A stretch of 64,000 nt of DNA from Thiogranum sp. (lineage in GTDB: Bacteria > Pseudomonadota > Gammaproteobacteria > DSM-19610): NCBI GenBank assembly GCA_030148915.1, contig JASBSN010000042.1, positions 1 through 64,000 on the forward strand. The letters are read 5' to 3'. Below, one piece after another: positions 35,609 through 44,809 of this stretch. The notes below the pieces were generated by a model. It ran no database searches, was not told the origin of the DNA, and saw nothing but the letters and a program-made list of their open reading frames with translations. The first letter of the stretch is position 1, and every line of letters begins with the position of its first letter. The translations under genes and the position numbers were made by a program.

Positions 35609-35986
35609 CTACTTGACCACCTTCAGTGACGGCCGGGCGGGCTTATCCTCCGGCTCGGTCGGTGGCGGATCGCCACCCTCTTCCTCGCTGAACATCATCC
35701 CGCGACCGTTTTCCTTGGCGTAGATCGCCAGCACCGCGTCGGTCGGCAATGACACCAGTTGAGACACGCCGCTGAAACGCGCCATGAATGTCACTTCGTC
35801 GTTGCTCACGCGCAGACCCTCCACCGCATTCGGGCCGATATTCAGCACGATCTTGCCGTCCTCGATGTACTGGCGCGGCACATCCACGCCCGGCGCCTCG
35901 GCATTGACCAGCAGATGCGGCGTACAACGGTTGTCCAGCAGCCATTCATTGACGGCGCGGATCAGATAAGGCCGGTTGGGAGTCAT
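35609..35986 (-). CDS. sspB: ClpXP protease specificity-enhancing factor SspB
   Basis: 125 residues. TPNRPYLIRAVNEWLLDNRC begins the SspB fold and IVLNIGPNAVEGL is conserved. It delivers ssrA-tagged proteins to ClpXP: the C-terminal RPSLKVVK is the ClpX-binding peptide, tethered by a long acidic/Pro linker. The ATG at 35986 is chosen; the longer frame overlaps sspA. It lies 28 bases downstream of sspA in the standard sspA-sspB operon. Its 3' end is two bases from the glk stop, convergent. Confidence 0.94.
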   Translation of the reverse strand: MTPNRPYLIRAVNEWLLDNRCTPHLLVNAEAPGVDVPRQYIEDGKIVLNIGPNAVEGLRVSNDEVTFMARFSGVSQLVSLPTDAVLAIYAKENGRGMMFSEEEGGDPPPTEPEDKPARPSLKVVK

Positions 35987-36014
35987 AGCGGAACAACACT
36001 GCCGCAACAGCGTG

Positions 36015-36641
36015 CTATTCACCCATTTCCTTTTCGGCTTCTGTCAGGCTGGCCTTGAAGGACTCACGGGCAAACATGCGCTCTGCGTATTCTCTGACAG
36101 CTTTGGCCGGAGCGGGCAGATCGATGTTGTAGTGTTTCAGCCGCCACAACACCGGCGCGATGGTGGCGTCCACCAGGGAAAACTCGTCGCTGAGAAAAAA
36201 CGGTTTGGCGCTGAACACTTCGGCGCTGGCGGTGAGACTGTCGCGCAGCGCCTTGCGCGCCTTGCTGACCACCTTTTCACTGCGCGATTCGAGATCGGTG
36301 ATCAACGAGTACCAGTCTTTCTCGATGCGGTACAACGCGAGCCGGCTGCGCGCCCGGGAGACGGGGTCCACAGGCATCAGCGGCGGGTGCGGAAAACGCT
36401 CGTCCAGGTACTCGGTGACGACCTGGGGATCGTAGAGCACCAGCTCGCGGTCCACGAGGGTGGGTACGCTCTGATAGGGGTTCAGATCGATCAGGTCCTC
36501 GGGCAGACTACCGGGCTCGATATTGACGATTTCTACCGTAATTCCTTTTTCGGCAAGGACCATGCGCACTCGATGGCTCTGCGGGCAACTTGCATCGGAA
36601 AACAGCGTCATCACCGAACGGCGATTGGCGATTACAGCCAT
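36015..36641 (-). CDS. sspA: Stringent starvation protein A
   Basis: 208 residues, glutathione-S-transferase fold without the GST active-site residues. VMTLFSDASCPQSHRVRMVL and ESRSEKVVSKARKALRDSLT are SspA-like. SspA binds RNA polymerase and helps cells through starvation and acid stress. It is first in the sspA-sspB operon and follows petABC, an order typical of gammaproteobacteria and betaproteobacteria. Confidence 0.95.
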   Translation of the reverse strand: MAVIANRRSVMTLFSDASCPQSHRVRMVLAEKGITVEIVNIEPGSLPEDLIDLNPYQSVPTLVDRELVLYDPQVVTEYLDERFPHPPLMPVDPVSRARSRLALYRIEKDWYSLITDLESRSEKVVSKARKALRDSLTASAEVFSAKPFFLSDEFSLVDATIAPVLWRLKHYNIDLPAPAKAVREYAERMFARESFKASLTEAEKEMGE

Positions 36642-36666
36642 GATTTTCTCCAGTAACTAAAGTTGA

Positions 36667-36702
36667 CAATGCCAGCGGCGGGTTGACCGCTCGCTGGCAT
36701 TG
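36667..36702. terminator. Inverted repeat between petC and sspA
   Basis: CAATGCCAGCG (36667-36677) pairs over 11 bases with CGCTGGCATTG (36692-36702). It lies directly after petC and before sspA on the same strand. There is no long U-tract, so it may attenuate or stabilise the petABC transcript and not fully terminate it. Confidence 0.5.
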
Positions 36703-36730
36703 CCGAACCAACAGATGTCCTTGCAGAAAT

Positions 36731-37471
36731 CTAGTGGACGTCTTTCCAATACTCTTTTTTCAGCAAATAGGCAATCACGAAGAACACCAGCAGAAACAGT
36801 AGCACCTTGACCCCGAGCGCCATGCGCTGGTGTTTGATCGGCTCACCCATGTAGGCCAGGTAATTTACCAGATCGCGTACGGTGCGGTCGAACTCGGCCG
36901 GCGATTGCAGCCCGACGTCCTTGAGCTCGAGGCCTTCCAGCGCTTGGTGCTCACGGCCCTCGTCGTCGGTGATAGTCTCGTAGACCGGCTCCTGAATGCC
37001 CTGCAGGCGCCAAAGTACGTTGGGCATGCCAACATTGGGAAAGACCCGGTTGTTGACCCCGAACGGGCGCGATGCATCACGATAGAAGCTGCGCAGGTAA
37101 GTGTATAGCCAATCCACGCCACGCACACGCGCCACCAGGGTGAGATCCGGCGGTGCCGCGCCAAACCAGTTCTTGGCGTCGGCGGGGGTCATGGCGATGT
37201 CCATGTGATCGCCGAGCTTTTCGCCGGTGAACATCAGGTTGTGCAGCACTTCGTCATCGCTCAGGCCGAGATCACGAGCCGTGCGATTGTAGCGCTGATA
37301 CTTCGCCGAGTGGCAACCCATGCAGTAATTGACAAAGGTACGTACGCCGCGCTGTAACGATTCCTTGTTTTGCGGATCGATGTTGGCTTTGTCCAGGTGG
37401 ATATTGCCGCCGCTGGCCAGAGAGACGGTCGGGGCGACAAGCAACAGGATAGCGAGCAGGTGTTTTTTCAT
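36731..37471 (-). CDS. petC: Cytochrome bc1 complex, cytochrome c1
   Basis: 246 residues. A Sec signal (HLLAILLLVAPTVSLASG) is followed by the haem motif CMGCHSAKYQRYNR and a single C-terminal anchor (VLLFLLVFFVIAYLL) before KKEYWKDVH. It takes electrons from the Rieske protein and passes them to a soluble cytochrome c. Last gene of petABC; the ATG is one base after the petB stop. Confidence 0.95.
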   Translation of the reverse strand: MKKHLLAILLLVAPTVSLASGGNIHLDKANIDPQNKESLQRGVRTFVNYCMGCHSAKYQRYNRTARDLGLSDDEVLHNLMFTGEKLGDHMDIAMTPADAKNWFGAAPPDLTLVARVRGVDWLYTYLRSFYRDASRPFGVNNRVFPNVGMPNVLWRLQGIQEPVYETITDDEGREHQALEGLELKDVGLQSPAEFDRTVRDLVNYLAYMGEPIKHQRMALGVKVLLFLLVFFVIAYLLKKEYWKDVH

Positions 37472-37472
37472 G

Positions 37473-38723
37473 TCAGTGGGACCCCATCGTCACCCGTTCC
37501 GGGACCGGTTTGGTTGGATCGAACTTGGTATAGATCGGCATCAGCAGGAAGAAGGCGAAATATACCGCGGTGCCCACCTGCGCGAGCAGGGTCTTGAGGT
37601 CAGTCGGTGCCTGCGTGCCCAGATAACCGAGCACGGCAAAAGAGACGACAAACAACGCCAGCATGATCTTGTAGATGGGGCCGCGATAGCGGATGGACTT
37701 GACCGGACTGCGATCCAGCCACGGCAGGAAGAACAGGATCACCACCGCCGCGCCCATGACGATAACGCCGAGGAACTTGGAGCTCAGCGGGCCGATATCA
37801 AAGGTAATGGCGCGCAACATGGCGTAGTACGGCGTGAAATACCACACCGGGGCGATGTGCTCCGGGGTCTTCAGCGGATTGGCCGGTTCGAAATTAGGCG
37901 CTTCGAGGAAATAGCCGCCGCCTTCGGGGATGAAAAAGAGCACAAAAGCGAAGAACATCAGGAACATCACCACGCCGGCAATGTCCTTGACAGTGTAGTA
38001 AGGGTGGAAGGGGATGCCATCTCTGGGGATACCGTTCTCATCCTTGTTTTTCTTGATTTCGACGCCGTCGGGGTTATTCGAGCCCACTTCGTGCAGCGCC
38101 AGGATATGCATCACCACCAGCGCCACCAGTACCAGCGGCACGGCGATCACGTGCAGGGCGAAGAAGCGGTTGAGCGTCACGTCGGAAATCACATAGTCAC
38201 CGCGAATCCACAGCGACAGACTGTCGCCGATTCCCGGGATGGCGCCGAACAGCGACACGATGACCTGGGCGCCCCAATAAGACATCTGCCCCCACGGCAA
38301 CAGGTAGCCGAAGAACGCCTCCGCCATCAGCGCCAGATAGATCATCATGCCGAACAACCAGATCAGCTCGCGAGGCCCCTTGTAGGAACCGTACAGCATG
38401 CCGCGGAACATATGCAGGTAGACGACAATAAAGAACGCCGAGGCCCCCGTGGAATGCATGTAGCGGATCAGCCAGCCCCAGTCGACGTCGCGCATGATGT
38501 ACTCGACAGAGGCGAACGCCTGGGTGGCGTCGGGCTTGTAGTTCATGGTGAGGAAGATGCCGGTAATGATCTGGATCACCAGCACCAGCAGCGCCAGTGA
38601 ACCGAAAAAGTACCAGAAGTTGAAATTCTTCGGCGCGTAATACTTAGACAGGTGCTCTTCCCACATTTTGGTCATTGGGAAACGAGCGTCGACCCAGTCG
38701 CGCATACTTATTAGCATACCCAT
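37473..38723 (-). CDS. petB: Cytochrome bc1 complex, cytochrome b
   Basis: 416 residues with eight membrane helices. Both haem-ligand pairs are visible: YMHSTGASAFFIVVYLHMFR and FFALHVIAVPLVLVALVVMH. The quinol-oxidation site motif is PVWY where many organisms have PEWY; this variant also occurs in some other proteobacteria as I recall. The full b6-like plus subunit-IV-like length indicates a true bc1 cytochrome b. Its stop is one base from petC and its ATG overlaps the petA stop by one base. Confidence 0.96.
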   Translation of the reverse strand: MGMLISMRDWVDARFPMTKMWEEHLSKYYAPKNFNFWYFFGSLALLVLVIQIITGIFLTMNYKPDATQAFASVEYIMRDVDWGWLIRYMHSTGASAFFIVVYLHMFRGMLYGSYKGPRELIWLFGMMIYLALMAEAFFGYLLPWGQMSYWGAQVIVSLFGAIPGIGDSLSLWIRGDYVISDVTLNRFFALHVIAVPLVLVALVVMHILALHEVGSNNPDGVEIKKNKDENGIPRDGIPFHPYYTVKDIAGVVMFLMFFAFVLFFIPEGGGYFLEAPNFEPANPLKTPEHIAPVWYFTPYYAMLRAITFDIGPLSSKFLGVIVMGAAVVILFFLPWLDRSPVKSIRYRGPIYKIMLALFVVSFAVLGYLGTQAPTDLKTLLAQVGTAVYFAFFLLMPIYTKFDPTKPVPERVTMGSH

Positions 38724-39322
38724 TATGCGGCTCCTCCGTCTTCACCGACACCGATCTGCACCAGGGTGTCGCTGATGTACTTGTAAGGCGGCACGACAAG
38801 ATTCAGCGGCGCGGGCACACCTTTAAATACGCGCCCGGCCAGATCGAACCTGGAGCCGTGACAGGGGCAGAAGAAACCGCCCTTCCAGTCCGGATCATAA
38901 GGCTGCGGCAGTGCTTCGGGCACGAAACCGGGCGAACAGCCCAGGTGGGTACAAATACCGACCAGCACCAGTATTTCCGGCTTAATGGAGCGTACCGGAT
39001 TCTGACAATAAGTAGGCTGCTGGGCCTCTAGCGAGTTGGGGTCGCGCAGACGGTCATCCAGCGTCGGCAAGGCCTGCAACATCTCCTCGGTTCGCTTGAC
39101 CAGCCAGACCGGCTTGCCGCGCCATTGCACACGGATCATCTGCCCGGGTTCGAGCTTGCTGATATCCGCCTCGACCGGCGCGCCGGCCGCCTTGGCGCGC
39201 TCGCTGGGTAACCAGGAAGCCAGGAAAGGAACCGCTGTATACACGGCACCCACGCCACCGACAACCGTGGTCGCGGCTATCAGGAATCGGCGTTTGCTGG
39301 TATCTACACCGTCGCCACTCAT
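38723..39322 (-). CDS. petA: Cytochrome bc1 complex, Rieske iron-sulfur subunit
   Basis: 199 residues. The N-terminus has a Tat-type signal anchor: [20 protein letters not shown]. The [2Fe-2S] ligands are in CTHLGCSPG and CPCHGSRFD, each with one Cys and one His ligand plus the disulfide cysteines. It accepts electrons from ubiquinol at cytochrome b. First gene of petABC. Confidence 0.96.
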   Translation of the reverse strand: MSGDGVDTSKRRFLIAATTVVGGVGAVYTAVPFLASWLPSERAKAAGAPVEADISKLEPGQMIRVQWRGKPVWLVKRTEEMLQALPTLDDRLRDPNSLEAQQPTYCQNPVRSIKPEILVLVGICTHLGCSPGFVPEALPQPYDPDWKGGFFCPCHGSRFDLAGRVFKGVPAPLNLVVPPYKYISDTLVQIGVGEDGGAA

Positions 39323-39382
39323 TCACATTCTCCAAACAAAATTCACCGGCTGACGCCTGATTAGCGGGAACCTGGCGCCGAT

Positions 39383-39406
39383 GAATATTAGAATATTCAG
39401 ATATTC
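39383..39406. promoter_or_regulatory. Tandem octamer repeats upstream of petABC
   Basis: Three 8-base units follow directly: GAATATTA, GAATATTC (a perfect palindrome) and AGATATTC. They sit 61-84 bases upstream of the petA ATG in an otherwise GC-rich region. This spacing and repetition suggest a protein-binding site or an AT-rich promoter element, but I cannot name the factor. Confidence 0.4.
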
Positions 39407-39498
39407 AAACCCATAATCGGATAGCGGGCATAGCATGTAGGAACTGCCCGTTTAGGTCAAGTAATACACCGGTAAAAGTCCCCTTCTTAGCGCTTTCT

Positions 39499-40257
39499 TC
39501 ACACAGGATTATCTATGTCCAGAAAAGTATGTTGTATCCCGAATTCCGCCGCCAGGTGCTCGCCCAGGGCCTGCACGCCATAGCGTTCCGTGGCGTGATG
39601 ACCGGCGGCAAAGTAGTGGATGCCGTATTCGCGGGCAATGTGCGTGCTGGGTTCGGAAATCTCGCCGCTGATGAAAGCGTCGAGCCCGCGCCGGGCGGCG
39701 GCTTCAAGATACGACTGGGCCGCGCCGGTGCACCAACCGAGGGTTTCGATCAGCGCTGGTCCCCGACCTACCCGCAAGGGTTCGCGGTCCAGGACCTGCG
39801 CCAGCTGCCGCCCCAACTGAGAGGCGCTCAGCGGCGCGTCCAGTCGGGCGAAGCAGGCCAGTTCGGGGCCCTCACCGGTACCGAAGCAGCCCGCCTGCCG
39901 CCAACCCAAACGCGCCGCCAGCTGGGCGTTGTTGCCCAGCTGCGGGTGAGCATCCAGCGGCAGATGATAGGCCAGCAGACTGAGATCGGCGCCGAGCAGC
40001 GTGCCCACACGGCGCCGACGCATGCCGGTTAACGCCGGGCTCTCGCCCTTCCAGAAATAGCCGTGGTGTACCAACAACAGATCCGCCTGCGCATCGAGTG
40101 CGGCGTCGATCAGCGCCTGACTGGCGGTCACGCCGCTGACGATGCGCGCAATCTCGGCGCGCCCCTCCACCTGCAAGCCGTTCGGACAGTAGTCCTGGAA
40201 CTGACGCACGTCCAACAGTCTGTCGCAATAATCCACCAGTGATTGCAGCCCGACCAC
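39499..40257 (-). CDS. Nif3-like dinuclear metal-centre protein (YbgI family)
   Basis: 252 residues. CPNGLQVEGRAEIARIVSGV, then LLLVHHGYFWKGE with the metal-binding His pair, and FAAGHHATERYGVQALGEHL are diagnostic of Nif3/YbgI hexamers, sometimes annotated as GTP cyclohydrolase I type 2. The start is set at GTG 40257, which has AAGGGAG upstream and gives the family length (E. coli YbgI 247); the longer frame runs into the divergent protease gene. Function is still unclear; roles in GTP or tRNA-related metal chemistry have been proposed. Confidence 0.9.
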   Translation of the reverse strand: MVGLQSLVDYCDRLLDVRQFQDYCPNGLQVEGRAEIARIVSGVTASQALIDAALDAQADLLLVHHGYFWKGESPALTGMRRRRVGTLLGADLSLLAYHLPLDAHPQLGNNAQLAARLGWRQAGCFGTGEGPELACFARLDAPLSASQLGRQLAQVLDREPLRVGRGPALIETLGWCTGAAQSYLEAAARRGLDAFISGEISEPSTHIAREYGIHYFAAGHHATERYGVQALGEHLAAEFGIQHTFLDIDNPV

Positions 40258-40348
40258 CTGCGCTCCCTTTGTCCATGTTTTACATTCGCCATCGCCGTCA
40301 CGTTCGGCGATAATCTGCGCCTGCCGAGCAGCCTCAAGCAAGAGTCCA

Positions 40349-41503
40349 ATGAATATACGTGATACCGCGTCCTTTTTCCTCCAAGCCGCCACCGTAGGGA
40401 TCGTGGCCGCCTTCCTGCTGTTGCTGATTAAGCCGCAATGGTTCGACGCCGGTCACTCGGTCATCGAAATCCGCGAGGCGCCGCCGCACGTCGCCGGCGG
40501 CGCCAGCGCCCCGGCACCGGCCTCTTACGCCGACGCCGTGGCCCGGGCGGCGCCGGCTGTGGTCAATATTTACACCACCAAGGTGATTACCCGCGACCGT
40601 CATCCGCTGCTGGACGATCCGCTGTTTCGCTATTTCTTCGGCGACCAGGCACAGGCGCCGCGCCGGCAGACGCAGACCAGCCTCGGCTCGGGAGTCATTG
40701 TCTCGCCTCAGGGTTATGTCCTGACCAACAATCACGTTATCGCCGGCGCCGACGAAATCCAGGTCCTGCTGCAAGACGGGCGCAGCGCGCGGGCTGTAGT
40801 GGTGGGGGTGGACAAGGATACCGACCTGGCAGTGCTTCGCATCGATCTGAAAGACCTGCCGACGATTGACATCAGCGCGGTGGAAAATCAGCGCGTCGGC
40901 GATATCGCCCTGGCCATCGGCAACCCTTTTGGCGTCGGCCAGACAGTGACGCTCGGTATCATCAGCGCCACCGGGCGCACCCATCTGGGCATCAACCGCT
41001 ACGAAGATTTCATCCAGACCGACGCGGCGATCAACCCCGGCAACTCGGGCGGCGCGCTGATCAACGCCTATGGTGAGTTGATTGGCATCAACACCGCCAT
41101 CTACAGCCAGTCGGGTGGTTCGCAGGGTATCGGCTTCGCCATTCCGACCCACCTGGCGTCCAACGTGATGAAGCAGATCATCGAGAACGGCCATGTCGAG
41201 CGCGGCTGGCTGGGCATAGAGGCCCAGGACCTGACGCCGCAACTGGCGCAAAGTTTTAACCTCGAAGGAACCCGCGGCATGCTCATCGCCGGGGTGCTGC
41301 GCGGCGGCCCGGCCGATCAGGCCGGCATCAGGCCCGGCGATGTCATCGAGCGCCTGGACGGACGCCCGGTGGAAAACGCCCGTGCGGCCATGAGCCAGAT
41401 CGCTCAGTCGGCACCCGGTACCACACTGAAGCTGGAGGGGCGACGCGATGGCAAGCCGCTGGCAATGAGCGTGACGACGGGGCGGCGCCCGGCCGGGCAG
41501 TAA
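40349..41503 (+). CDS. degS: DegS/AlgW-like periplasmic serine protease
   Basis: 384 residues. An N-terminal membrane anchor (TASFFLQAATVGIVAAFLLL) leads to a trypsin-like domain with His129 (LTNNHVIAGA), Asp159 (DTDLAVLRID) and Ser233 (AINPGNSGGALIN), and one PDZ domain (GVLRGGPADQAGIRPGDVIE). One PDZ domain and an anchor fit DegS/AlgW, which cleaves RseA/MucA to start the sigma-E envelope stress response. The sigma-E operon is not in the window. It is divergent from the Nif3-like gene and convergent with the TlpA gene, whose stop is 25 bases away. Confidence 0.93.
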   Translation: MNIRDTASFFLQAATVGIVAAFLLLLIKPQWFDAGHSVIEIREAPPHVAGGASAPAPASYADAVARAAPAVVNIYTTKVITRDRHPLLDDPLFRYFFGDQAQAPRRQTQTSLGSGVIVSPQGYVLTNNHVIAGADEIQVLLQDGRSARAVVVGVDKDTDLAVLRIDLKDLPTIDISAVENQRVGDIALAIGNPFGVGQTVTLGIISATGRTHLGINRYEDFIQTDAAINPGNSGGALINAYGELIGINTAIYSQSGGSQGIGFAIPTHLASNVMKQIIENGHVERGWLGIEAQDLTPQLAQSFNLEGTRGMLIAGVLRGGPADQAGIRPGDVIERLDGRPVENARAAMSQIAQSAPGTTLKLEGRRDGKPLAMSVTTGRRPAGQ

Positions 41504-41527
41504 TGGCGCAGCGGTGGCGCCGTCCTG

Positions 41528-42007
41528 TTAGCGGGAAGCGTTGGCCTTTTTCTTTTGCGCAATATAATCTTCGAGCTGTTTGTCGGTGATCGGCCCGACC
41601 TGTCGGGCCACCGGCGTGCCCTGCGGATCGATAATAAAGGTGGTCGGTAAACCGGGTATAGAACCCAAGGGCGTCAGGGGTAAGGGCTTGGAGCGCCAGA
41701 TCGGGTAACTGATCATGAACGAGTCGACGAACGCTTTGAGCTGTTCGCTACCGATGTCCTCGTAATTGATGCCGATGACCATGACATCCTTGTCTTTGTA
41801 GCGTTCGTAAAAATCGACCAGATCCGGAATCTCTTCCTGACACGGCGGACACCAGGTCGCCCAGTAGTTGACCACCACCCATTTGCCGCGATAGTCGGCC
41901 AACTCGTGCGTTTTACCCTCCAGATCCGGCAGGCTGTAATCCACCGCCTCAGCGGCGGCGATCCCGCTCCACAGGACCAACAGGGTAAAAGCTGTCAACA
42001 ATCGCAT
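41528..42007 (-). CDS. TlpA-family periplasmic thioredoxin
   Basis: 159 residues. A Sec signal (RLLTAFTLLVLWSGIAAAEA) precedes a thioredoxin fold with the active site WATWCPPCQEEIPDLV (CPPC at 53-56) and the cis-proline loop PGLPTTFIID. It resembles TlpA/ResA reductases that keep periplasmic thiols reduced, for example for cytochrome c maturation. The ATG at 42007 has AAGG upstream; the longer frame adds a non-signal region. No partner gene is adjacent. Confidence 0.9.
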   Translation of the reverse strand: MRLLTAFTLLVLWSGIAAAEAVDYSLPDLEGKTHELADYRGKWVVVNYWATWCPPCQEEIPDLVDFYERYKDKDVMVIGINYEDIGSEQLKAFVDSFMISYPIWRSKPLPLTPLGSIPGLPTTFIIDPQGTPVARQVGPITDKQLEDYIAQKKKANASR

Positions 42008-42240
42008 AGAGGAATACCTTAAATGTGAGGACAGACCGTTGCTTTGCAGTCCGAGCCTGATTTTTATTCGCAACCCAGTGACCGCTTTAAGACACCGAAG
42101 CATGTCCAGGGTTCATTTTACGCACAGCATGACGGGCACAGGTCCGGCCATCAAGCTGTTTCGCGGCGCGCGCGAGGCTGAGTGCAGATTTCCCTGCAAC
42201 GACCGCTAACAGGCGAGTATCCTCCGTCTTTGTCGAGCTT

Positions 42241-43797
42241 ATGGAAACTCTTCAACTTACTATCCCGGCCCAGGAAGGCGACAGCGCCCGCGTCAAGATC
42301 CGGCCCCGGGAAGTGCGGGCGTGGCTGGACAATCTTCCCTTACTGGACCTTCCGCGCACCACCCGGCTGGTCCACAAACAGCTGCGGTTGATGAACCGGC
42401 AAACGGTCCCGGCAGCGCTGCGCCTGACCGTGCTCGGCGACTTTCTTAATACCTATCAGCGGCTTGAAGACACGCGAAGCGTCGATCCCGCGCTCAAATC
42501 ACAACTAAAATATCTTTGTCAGGATATCGGTTTCGGCTACAAAATCGCCACCACCGATCTGGCCAATAAGCCCGGCAGCTTCCTCGAAGGCCGTCATCTG
42601 CCGCTGGCGCTGCTCGGATCGATTCACATTCTCGGCCTGCAACTGCTCGACTGTTATGCCAACTACCAGCGCGCCCCGCGTGCCGTCTGGGGCGAATGCC
42701 TGGCGCTGTACACTTACGCCTGGCGCAACGAGAAGGAAGGCCTGTCGGCCGAATTGACCGGTATCGGCAAACAACAGATCGACAGCAGTTTCCGGCTCAT
42801 CGCCTTGTTACGCCTCGCCGACCCGTACCGGCTGCCGCCGGGGATGGCGGGGGCATTGCGCACGTACTTTCTGCAGCGTATCGAGTTGTGCAGCGTGCAC
42901 AGCGAGATTCCCGAGGGTAAAAGGTACTTTGAACTCAAAGAAACGTTCGGGCAAGCCGGCGGCGACCAGGACCCACCCCTCTATCTTGAACTAGACGCGC
43001 TGTTGGCGCGCATGCAGCGCGACACCGCCAGCCTGGAGAAATACCGTGAGCCACACCGTATCGGGATGGCTCGAGAGATTCCCGCCGCGGCGCTGCTGCG
43101 CAGCCTGCAACAGACCATGACCTGTTGGCGCAACGATCAGCACCGTGGCAGTGGACGCGAAGACGCTCAGGCCCGCATAGAACTGGTCTACGGGCTGGAG
43201 GCGGTGTACTGCGTGGTTAACCAGGGACGCCATTTCGATGCTTCGTTGTTTCTCGAAGCGGGCGATCAAGCGCCAATCGATCTGGGCGCCGCGCCGGCAC
43301 CCGAACCCACCCGCTCGCAGAGCTTACCCACGCCACTGGAGTGCACCGGAATCAACCGCAGTAATGGCGGCCTGGCACTACGCTACCACGGCCAGCAGAG
43401 CGCCCCGCCGCAAGTTGGGCAGCTGGTCGCGCTACGCCGCTGCGGGGGGCGTGCCGCTGCCGGCTGGGTGGTGGCGGCGTGTCGCTGGCTGGTACACAAC
43501 GAAGACCAGGGCGGTTTCGATATGGGTCTACAGTATCTGGCGCGCGAGCCGCGCGCCGTCGTGGTACGCCGGAGCGAACCCGTAGGGTGCGAATCCGAAG
43601 GGGGGTTCCAGGCCGGTATCGCCGCCACCCAGAAGCGTGGCGAACAGCGAATTCACACGCTGATTCTGCGCACCACCAAACTGCCGATCGGTAGCCGCTT
43701 GACCCTCTACGATCAGGGACACCAACAGCAAATCCACTGCAGCGAACAGCTCGAAGCAGGCGCCAGTTTCGTGCGCTTTGTAACGCAGCCCGTATAA
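42241..43797 (+). CDS. Uncharacterised protein with a possible C-terminal PilZ-like domain
   Basis: 518 residues, soluble. Most of the protein (residues 20-340) is helical and lacks motifs I know; it includes LPLLDLPRTTRLVHKQLRLM and a stretch with SIHILGLQLLDCYANYQRAP. Residues about 355-445 resemble PilZ: TGINRSNGGLALRYHG recalls the D/NxSxxG signature and GGFDMGLQYLA the closing strand, but the leading RxxxR is not clear, so cyclic-di-GMP binding is unproven. The last 70 residues may form another beta-rich part. It is a single gene between the TlpA and LysM genes. A short GC hairpin (GCCCC-GAC-GGGGC) follows the stop. Confidence 0.6.
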   Translation: METLQLTIPAQEGDSARVKIRPREVRAWLDNLPLLDLPRTTRLVHKQLRLMNRQTVPAALRLTVLGDFLNTYQRLEDTRSVDPALKSQLKYLCQDIGFGYKIATTDLANKPGSFLEGRHLPLALLGSIHILGLQLLDCYANYQRAPRAVWGECLALYTYAWRNEKEGLSAELTGIGKQQIDSSFRLIALLRLADPYRLPPGMAGALRTYFLQRIELCSVHSEIPEGKRYFELKETFGQAGGDQDPPLYLELDALLARMQRDTASLEKYREPHRIGMAREIPAAALLRSLQQTMTCWRNDQHRGSGREDAQARIELVYGLEAVYCVVNQGRHFDASLFLEAGDQAPIDLGAAPAPEPTRSQSLPTPLECTGINRSNGGLALRYHGQQSAPPQVGQLVALRRCGGRAAAGWVVAACRWLVHNEDQGGFDMGLQYLAREPRAVVVRRSEPVGCESEGGFQAGIAATQKRGEQRIHTLILRTTKLPIGSRLTLYDQGHQQQIHCSEQLEAGASFVRFVTQPV

Positions 43798-43848
43798 CGA
43801 AACAAAGCCCCGACGGGGCCTTCAGTAAGCACTCGGTTGAACCCGTTG

Positions 43849-44610
43849 TTACTGTAAATCGAGACTCCCACCCAGGTAGCTGCGGTCCGATTCCTCCGTC
43901 ACGCCAACCGACCAGGCACCGCGGTTTTTGGCATGATTGACGGCCATTTCGGCCTCAGCCGCCGAAGCGCTGCGGTTGATGCCGAAGTCCTGGCCCGGGT
44001 AGATCAGATCCGCGTCCTTGATCTGATTGCGGTTGGCTTTGTATATCAGCGGCCATTCGTAGGGGTTGCCGTACACCTCCTGCCGGCCGGCGATCGACCA
44101 CAGACTGTCGCCGCGCACCACCCGGTAATCGGTGGTGTTCGAGCTGCTGTGCATACCACCCATCATCGGCGTCAGCATATCGTAGGCTTTACGGCCCTCG
44201 GCGTTGCGGATTGCATCGCTTGCACGAGAGAGCGTGGCGCGCTGCTCGGCGCTTAATTTGGACGCCTTGCTGAGACTGCCGTACATGACCTTGGCGTGTT
44301 CCAGATAGTACTGGTTGACCGCCAGCTCGGCCTGGCCGCGCGCCTTGTTGGCTTTCTTGACGGCGGCATCGACGTTGCCCGCGGCCGCGTCTTTCTCGGC
44401 ATCGGCAAGAATGGACTCGGTGTCGCGCCAGATCCAGTCAACGGACTTGGCCTTGGCGACGGCTGACTTAGCGGAGTCTATGGCCTGTGTGGCAGCGGCG
44501 GCGGCCGAGGTATCCTGCTTGGGTGCCGGTGGGTTCGATGAGCAGCCTACCACCATGCCCAGCGCTACAACGACGGGAACCAGTTGCTTGCCAAAAATCA
44601 TTCTTTTCAT
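43849..44610 (-). CDS. Lipoprotein with helical region and LysM domain
   Basis: 253 residues. A lipoprotein signal (KQLVPVVVALGMVVGCSS) is followed by an Ala/Lys-rich helical region (about 30-140; AIDSAKSAVAKAKSVDWIWR, then VDAAVKKANKARGQAELAVN) like DUF4398, and a C-terminal LysM domain (YRVVRGDSLWSIAGRQEVYG through LIYPGQDFGI) that binds peptidoglycan glycans. The ATG at 44610 has GGAG eight bases upstream; an upstream GTG would add three residues. A promoter with TTGACA and a hairpin in the 5' leader are visible. It mirrors the OmpA-type lipoprotein at 16142, with a different peptidoglycan-binding domain. Confidence 0.88.
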   Translation of the reverse strand: MKRMIFGKQLVPVVVALGMVVGCSSNPPAPKQDTSAAAAATQAIDSAKSAVAKAKSVDWIWRDTESILADAEKDAAAGNVDAAVKKANKARGQAELAVNQYYLEHAKVMYGSLSKASKLSAEQRATLSRASDAIRNAEGRKAYDMLTPMMGGMHSSSNTTDYRVVRGDSLWSIAGRQEVYGNPYEWPLIYKANRNQIKDADLIYPGQDFGINRSASAAEAEMAVNHAKNRGAWSVGVTEESDRSYLGGSLDLQ

Positions 44611-44674
44611 GAATGTCACTCCGCTAGTGGTTGTTCCATGAGTACTTTTTACTCATTTTTAATTTGTTACCCGA

Positions 44675-44703
44675 AGCTAACACCCGATTCCACCGAGTGT
44701 CAA
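44675..44703 (-). promoter_or_regulatory. Promoter of the LysM lipoprotein gene and leader hairpin
   Basis: On the minus strand TTGACA (44703-44698) is followed after 17 bases by TTAGCT (44680-44675). The predicted transcript includes the inverted repeat ATGAGTA-CTTTT-TACTCAT (44638-44656), which could stabilise the mRNA or bind a regulator. Confidence 0.45.
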
Positions 44704-44809
44704 GCTGTGCGGGTTTGGTCGCACGATTAGGCGTCTCTAGTCCACAAAGACGTAGCAGGCCGAAAAAAATTCCGTCCTCGCGGGGAAATGCCGCGGCCGC
44801 CGCAGGACT

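Noticed and set aside
37329..38600. 423-codon open frame antisense to petB
   Set aside because: It lies wholly opposite petC/petB, is rich in His/Arg/Gln as expected of an antisense frame in GC-rich DNA, and has no domain.
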